This document shows positions 59,803 through 64,000 of a DNA stretch of 64,000 nucleotides, piece by piece. The notes under the pieces were generated by a model. The model had not been told where the DNA came from. It saw only the letters and a program-made list of their open reading frames with translations, and made no database searches. The DNA comes from Marvania coccoides (lineage: Eukaryota > Chlorophyta > Trebouxiophyceae > Chlorellales > Chlorellaceae), in the NCBI GenBank assembly GCA_963854735.1, contig OY978103.1, positions 62,001 through 126,000 on the forward strand. Reading direction: 5' to 3'. The translations under genes were made by a program, and so were the position numbers. The number at the start of each line of letters is the position of its first letter. Within the stretch, counting starts at the first letter, position 1.

Positions 59803-62800
59803 TCACCTTCCTCGCAGCTTCACCAGGTTGTTTTCGACGATCCTGATCTTCGTGTTCATCACGTCTCGGAAGCTCATTAAAGTCAAGTATTGAAGAACAT
59901 TTTTTGAAGAAATGACGACATTTCCCAAAAGATAAAATGCAGTTTTTTTAAAGAAGTCGGCAAATCACAAAGTCAGCTCTTCCCCCTTCTGGATTGCACG
60001 CAGCGCATGTATGAACACCCCAGTCGGAGACCACGGCAAATCCAGCTCTACAGCGGCGCAATTTGGCACGCTGGTAGCCTCCGCAGCGGCAATGAAGCGC
60101 GAGGCGTTGCCATAGAACCGCGCATCGATGTTTGAGCCTGGCAGCGTCACATAAAGCTCTCCTTTCGGCGCGGCTGCCCCTGCACTGCACTGCGCCTGCT
60201 GCTCCTGCGTGCGAGCAGAAAAACGCGGCGCACAAAACGCGTCTGGCTGCAAAGCGAAGGTGAAACCGGGGGGAGGAGTGTTGCGGCGCCCGTACTCCTC
60301 CTCTGTGATGTATTCACCACAGTAGCTCAGAATCCACGCCTCAGCTGGAATGTCCTCCAGCGCAATCACGCCAAACCGACCCACTCCTTCAGCTCCCTCT
60401 TTCTGCCCGGTGGCCAGCAAACTGGGGCCAGCAATGAGCAGGGCGAATGCTGCGCGTCCCTGCAGCGCCTCTATCAGCGAGGGAGGCAGCTCTACGCCGT
60501 ACTGACTGCTCAGCCAGCGCAGCGTTTTTTCATCAACACCAATGGGAACGGCTGAGCCGCACCACAGCGAGGCGGCGCTGTATGTGAAGTCTGCGGACAC
60601 CAGTGGCTGGGCGCTGGCGTCAATAAACACCCGAGGCACCTCGCGGCCTTTTGAGCGCACCTGAGAGATCTGCTTTTGCTGCACCGAGAGAGGGTCTGCG
60701 ATGAGGCTCCAGCGCTGAAAGGCAGCGGCGGAAGGCAGGCTGCTGGAAGGGTGGAGGGCCCTGGTCGCGGTGTGCTGCTGCGCCTGCGTGGAGATGTGCG
60801 ACAGCGCGCTTTCGATGTCCTTTGCGAAGTGCAGCATGGCGCTGGCGCGGGGAGGGGAAGGAGAAGTGATCTGAGGGGCAGCAGCAGGCGGAGCAGTTGC
60901 GGCAGTAGAGAAGCTGTTTGATTCTTTGAGCAGCTGCAGCTTGAAGAAATGCAGCGGCTCCTTTTTGCTGAGAGCCCCACCGGTGGGCCGGCTGTCCAGG
61001 TGTGTGAACCGGAAGACGTCGCCCTTTTCCGGCTTGCCCAGGCCCTTCTTCATTTCTCTGGAGAAACCCAGCATCTCACCACCTCCGACGGCATTGTGGC
61101 CCTGCCGCAAATTTGTGGTAAAAATATCCCCGCTGTCCAGAGAGATCTTCATGCTGCAAAGAAAATAGCAATGATAAAATAATATCAATGGGTAGGAAAA
61201 TTAAGTAATTGGCTATCAATTCAAATAATTAATTAACCCATCTGTCTAGATGCACTGTGAAAATGTGCAAACTTGAAAACTTCACGCTTTGAGCTTACCG
61301 AACAAAGTGGCCGTCTGGAATGGGATGCTCTTCGTCGATGGCAGCTAGAAGCAGTTTCAACCCAGCTTCTTGCAGGTATAGAAACCCACTGTACCGCTCT
61401 CTGACCACCTCGAAATCAAATGTCGCGCTCTGCTCAGCGGCCGGCAAAGACGGTGAATCGGAGGCACCAGCTGCGGGGGCCTCGCGCTGCAGCTCCCGAA
61501 AATGCTGGGGCCCGCCTGTCCTCCTGATCTCAAGACAGTGCACCATCTTTTTGTTTTTTTTCGCCCCCCACTGCCGCAAGCCTAGAGGGCGGAGGCTAAT
61601 CTCGTCTCCCACGCTCACGCTCAGCACCTCTGCCACCTCCTTCCAGCGCCCCAAATCGCCGCCCAATCCATCTGCGCAGGCGCTGGCGGAGAGAGAGGTG
61701 GAAAACTTCTTGCCCCTGACAAGCAGCTCCACAGCGAGAGGGGCTTTCAGCGGCAGCGCAACCCCCAGGCCGTCTCTGGCGAGGCTCCAAAAGAACTCTG
61801 ACTCGAGGCTCAGCCTGCCACGCGTCAGCGACACAGCTTCCTCGGAGATGGTGAGCTCCCGGACGAGCTTGCTGCCGTCAGCTGGAGGGGACTGCAGACT
61901 GCCAACACCGCCGCTTTTCTTGTGCTCTGCCATTGCAGCAGCGCCGTCCTCGACGGTCAGTCTCCGCTTCTTCAGCGTGCTGCCCCCCTCTGAGTGCAGC
62001 ACAGCGTCCACCACCACCTGCTGCTCGCCTCCTTCATCGCAGAGCTCAAGCTCGCTAAACTGCTGCCAGCCGCGCCCAGCCGCGCCCACCTCCTCCTCCT
62101 CCGCGTCTTCCAGCTCCGAGCTGAGCATTGAGTCATCATCGTCTGACACCAAGCAGTCTTCCTCTTCCATGCTCACCACGCCACCCTGCATGGCCGCAAT
62201 TTCACCGCCCGTCGCTGCAAAAGCTCCATTCGGCGCATCGAACCCGCCTGCGCCCATTCCACCATGCGCCACACCCATAGAATCCTTCTCCCCATTCTCA
62301 TCGCCCATCACGGGCTCAAAGAATTCGCCAGTAACAGCGGCGGGATTCGCCTCAGCTTGGCCACCGCCGTCCACTTCCTCACCGCCGTCTTCGCTGCAGA
62401 GCTCCTCAGTGGGGGGAATGGAGTCACAGCCTAGGGAGGCTTCCAGCACAGCACCATGTTCACTGCTAGGAATCGCAGGGACCTCCAGCTCAGCATCAGC
62501 GCTCAGTGCAGCCAAAGCTGACAGCGTTGGGAGCTGCAGCTGCTGGGCTGCCTCCCCAGCCATGGTCAAGCCTTGGGGGGCAGCAGCAGTGTCTTGAGGG
62601 AGCTGGGCAGGGCCAGCATCAGTTTGGGTTTGGTGGGGCTCCCCCGGGGGAATGACAGCCAGAGTTCGTGTTTTGACTCCCTCTGGCGCTGCAGCAGCCT
62701 CCTCCTGCTCGAGGATTATCTCAGGGGCCTGCTTTGCCTCGTGTTCATCGTCGGAAGAAGAAGCGACAAGATCGGCGAGTTTTTTCTCTTGGACTGGTGG

Positions 62801-62911
62801 GAGAACGAGCTCGGGTTTTCCCTTGATCTGCAGAGATGAAAAGAGCAGAAGGCATGAAAAAAAAGGCCTGAAATATATAAATAAATGTATGAACCCCGAA
62901 ATCACCTGCAT
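59803..62911 (-). CDS. SET-domain protein with long acidic N-terminus
   Basis: Proposed exons are 62911-62906 (Met-Gln only), 62827-61299, 61153-59969 and 59872-59803; about 929 aa. The first 300 residues are acidic and disordered (SSSDDEHEAKQAPE, SDDDDSMLSSELEDAEEEE), with a Lys/Arg motif (LKKRRL) that could target the nucleus. A folded middle part follows (LPLKAPLAVELLVRGKKF). The C-terminal SET domain reads GRFGVIALEDIPAEAWILSY, CGEYITEEEYGRRN, FYGNASRFI, then PNCAAVELDL and ALRAIQKGEELT. SET proteins methylate lysines of histones or other proteins. The usual NHSC part is replaced: after ASRFI comes AAAEATSVPNC. The last exon (59872-59803, FRDVMNTKIRIVENNL) is proposed only because splice sites and phase fit; otherwise the protein stops 20 bases into the intron. 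Confidence 0.65.
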
Positions 62912-63335
62912 GACGAGGAAATGCAGCGTCTCGCGGCTTATAGGAGATGCAAGGTTAAAAATATAAAGGTGCAAGGTTAAAATTGTTGATGCTCAAGGAG
63001 CCTTGCTTGTGATTTTTTTTGGGGGGTGAAGTCACCCAAGAGAAAGCCCTTTCAGCCTTACAATGCAAAGGACATCCGCAATGCTCAAGCCTGCATGCAA
63101 ATGTTTTAAAAGTGTATAATATGATTGTACTCCGAGCATATTGAGCCATCACAAAAAAATTCTCAAAGGCGCCGGCAGCCAAACATTTCTTTCTTTACAA
63201 TTCTTCTTGCAGCGCAAAGCAAAGAACAAACCCCATCCCCCCAACCCCGGCATCATTCACCAAGTTCTCCCCCTGCAGTTGCGAGCGCCGCACAGGCAAA
63301 CCGTCCCCCGTGCTTCGTCGCAGGGTCCGTAGTTG

Positions 63336-63506
63336 ATGATGCATGATGGCGACATGGAATTTTCGTTTGGGTGCACCATTGACGCCACTTCCATATACAC
63401 CAGTCTGTTCGCTTTCGACTTCCCCATGTTTCTCGTCCAGGGCGTTCAACCCGGCATCAAAATCACCCCTGAACACTTTCAGCTCACTTCGTTTGCGGTT
63501 ACATAA
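63336..63506 (+). CDS. Possible coding fragment, 56 aa
   Basis: The frame reads MMHDGDMEFSFGCTIDATSI and TSLFAFDFPMFLVQGVQPGI, and ends SFAVT before TAA. It has protein-like hydrophobic/polar alternation. A 93-codon frame on the other strand overlaps it with no better support. No family is known. It may be the last exon of a gene, a relic, or chance. Confidence 0.2.
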   Translation: MMHDGDMEFSFGCTIDATSIYTSLFAFDFPMFLVQGVQPGIKITPEHFQLTSFAVT

Positions 63507-63630
63507 TTACAGCTAATGGGGCCAACCACCATGAAGAATTGCCAATGCAGCGGTTAGGAGCATCTTCATTTCGTGACGAAAACTCTGAGGAATGAGAGCG
63601 CTCAACTGAGAAAGCAGTCTCAACTCACTC

Positions 63631-63822
63631 ACGAGCCAAGCGGTCACCGGCGTAGTGGCAGTATCCGTACGTCCACCGTACCGGGGGTCGATCCCAGCGG
63701 ATGGAAGGGGGTACCCGCCTTACTGTGGCGGGAAGTGGCACGTCGCCTTGCAGGTCTCTATAAGAGCACCTTCTGTAGGAGACGTAACAACCAGATGTAA
63801 ACCCATTAAACCCATTAAACCC
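63631..63822 (+). mobile_element. SINE copy C with tRNA-like Pol III promoter
   Basis: The 5' part carries GGCGTAGTGG (63649-63658), close to a Pol III A box, and GGGTCGATCCC (63685-63695), close to a B box (GGTTCGANNCC). The rest is the conserved body shared with the copies at 27853 and 40793 (CGCCTTACTGTGGCGG, CTCTATAAGAGCACCTTCTG). The tail is three CCCATTAAA units. It is the best copy for defining the head of the family. A target-site duplication was not recognised. Confidence 0.75.
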
Positions 63823-64000
63823 AAACAGAGGAAATACGACTGAACGAATGCTCGATCAGGATCTCGACTACTGTAAATGAACATGTAAAAGGCAAAGCAG
63901 CAGCAGCTGAGAAAGGACAGAGCTGGCTGGTTGCCAACGCTAACGGGCTCGGAGAGGGGACTCCCCTCTCCTTTTCTTCGGAAGAAAATGCATTTCCCGG

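Noticed and set aside
61320..62597. 425-codon plus-strand Ser/Pro/Thr-rich frame
   Set aside because: It is the antisense shadow of the long SET-protein exon. Composition follows from the acidic and Ala-rich sense strand.
63640..63700. A true tRNA gene
   Set aside because: A and B boxes are present, but no cloverleaf with paired acceptor ends can be drawn, and the segment continues into the repeat body shared with two other loci.

Overview
This is a window of nuclear DNA from an intron-rich unicellular eukaryote. Most genes have 2-13 exons with GT-AG introns of about 70-250 bases. Exons are GC-rich, while introns and intergenic DNA are AT-rich. The ammonium transporter, the longin R-SNARE and ATG12 look most like those of algae and plants, so a microalga, perhaps of the green lineage, is the best guess; the sequence does not settle the taxon. 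All three stop codons are used and no bacterial, viral or organellar block is seen. Exon borders given here were read by eye and checked for reading phase, not aligned to transcripts.

Layout. 0-5 kb: the end of a pICln gene, a tiny secreted-protein gene, a GH128-type glycosidase copy broken by one stop codon, and a membrane sulfotransferase. 5.1-6.1 kb: no gene, but a strongly self-complementary GC-rich segment that may encode a structured RNA. 6-25 kb is mostly housekeeping: two unknown genes, an HMT1/ABCB6-like half ABC transporter, a VAMP7-like SNARE, a small secreted protein, an AMT ammonium transporter, a PQ-loop membrane protein, a Gly/Met/Gln-rich protein packed 31 bases behind ATG12, and a DHX16/Prp2 spliceosomal helicase. 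25-30 kb: two tandem GT90 (CAP10-type) glycosyltransferases with a GT64 relic and a SINE between them. 30.8-34.7 kb: mitochondrial ATP synthase beta and a protein with three Cys/His repeats. 35-47 kb: a GT47 exostosin, three intact GH128-type glycosidases, a PF03407-type sugar transferase, a GT2 polymerising glycosyltransferase and a full-length SINE. 47-64 kb: a NEPRO/RMP1-like protein, a retroelement remnant, a secreted glycoprotein-like gene, a 1,893-residue LamG-GT4-GT4 protein, a SET-domain protein and a third SINE.

How it fits together. At least eleven loci (four GH128, two GT90, and one each of GT64, GT47, PF03407, GT2 and LamG-GT4), plus a sulfotransferase, act on sugars. The intact ones nearly all start with a signal peptide or membrane anchor, as expected for Golgi enzymes or secreted wall enzymes. 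Such enrichment in 64 kb of eukaryotic DNA suggests a physical cluster for making, sulfating and remodelling an extracellular glycan (wall, scale or matrix). That is an inference from gene content and order only.
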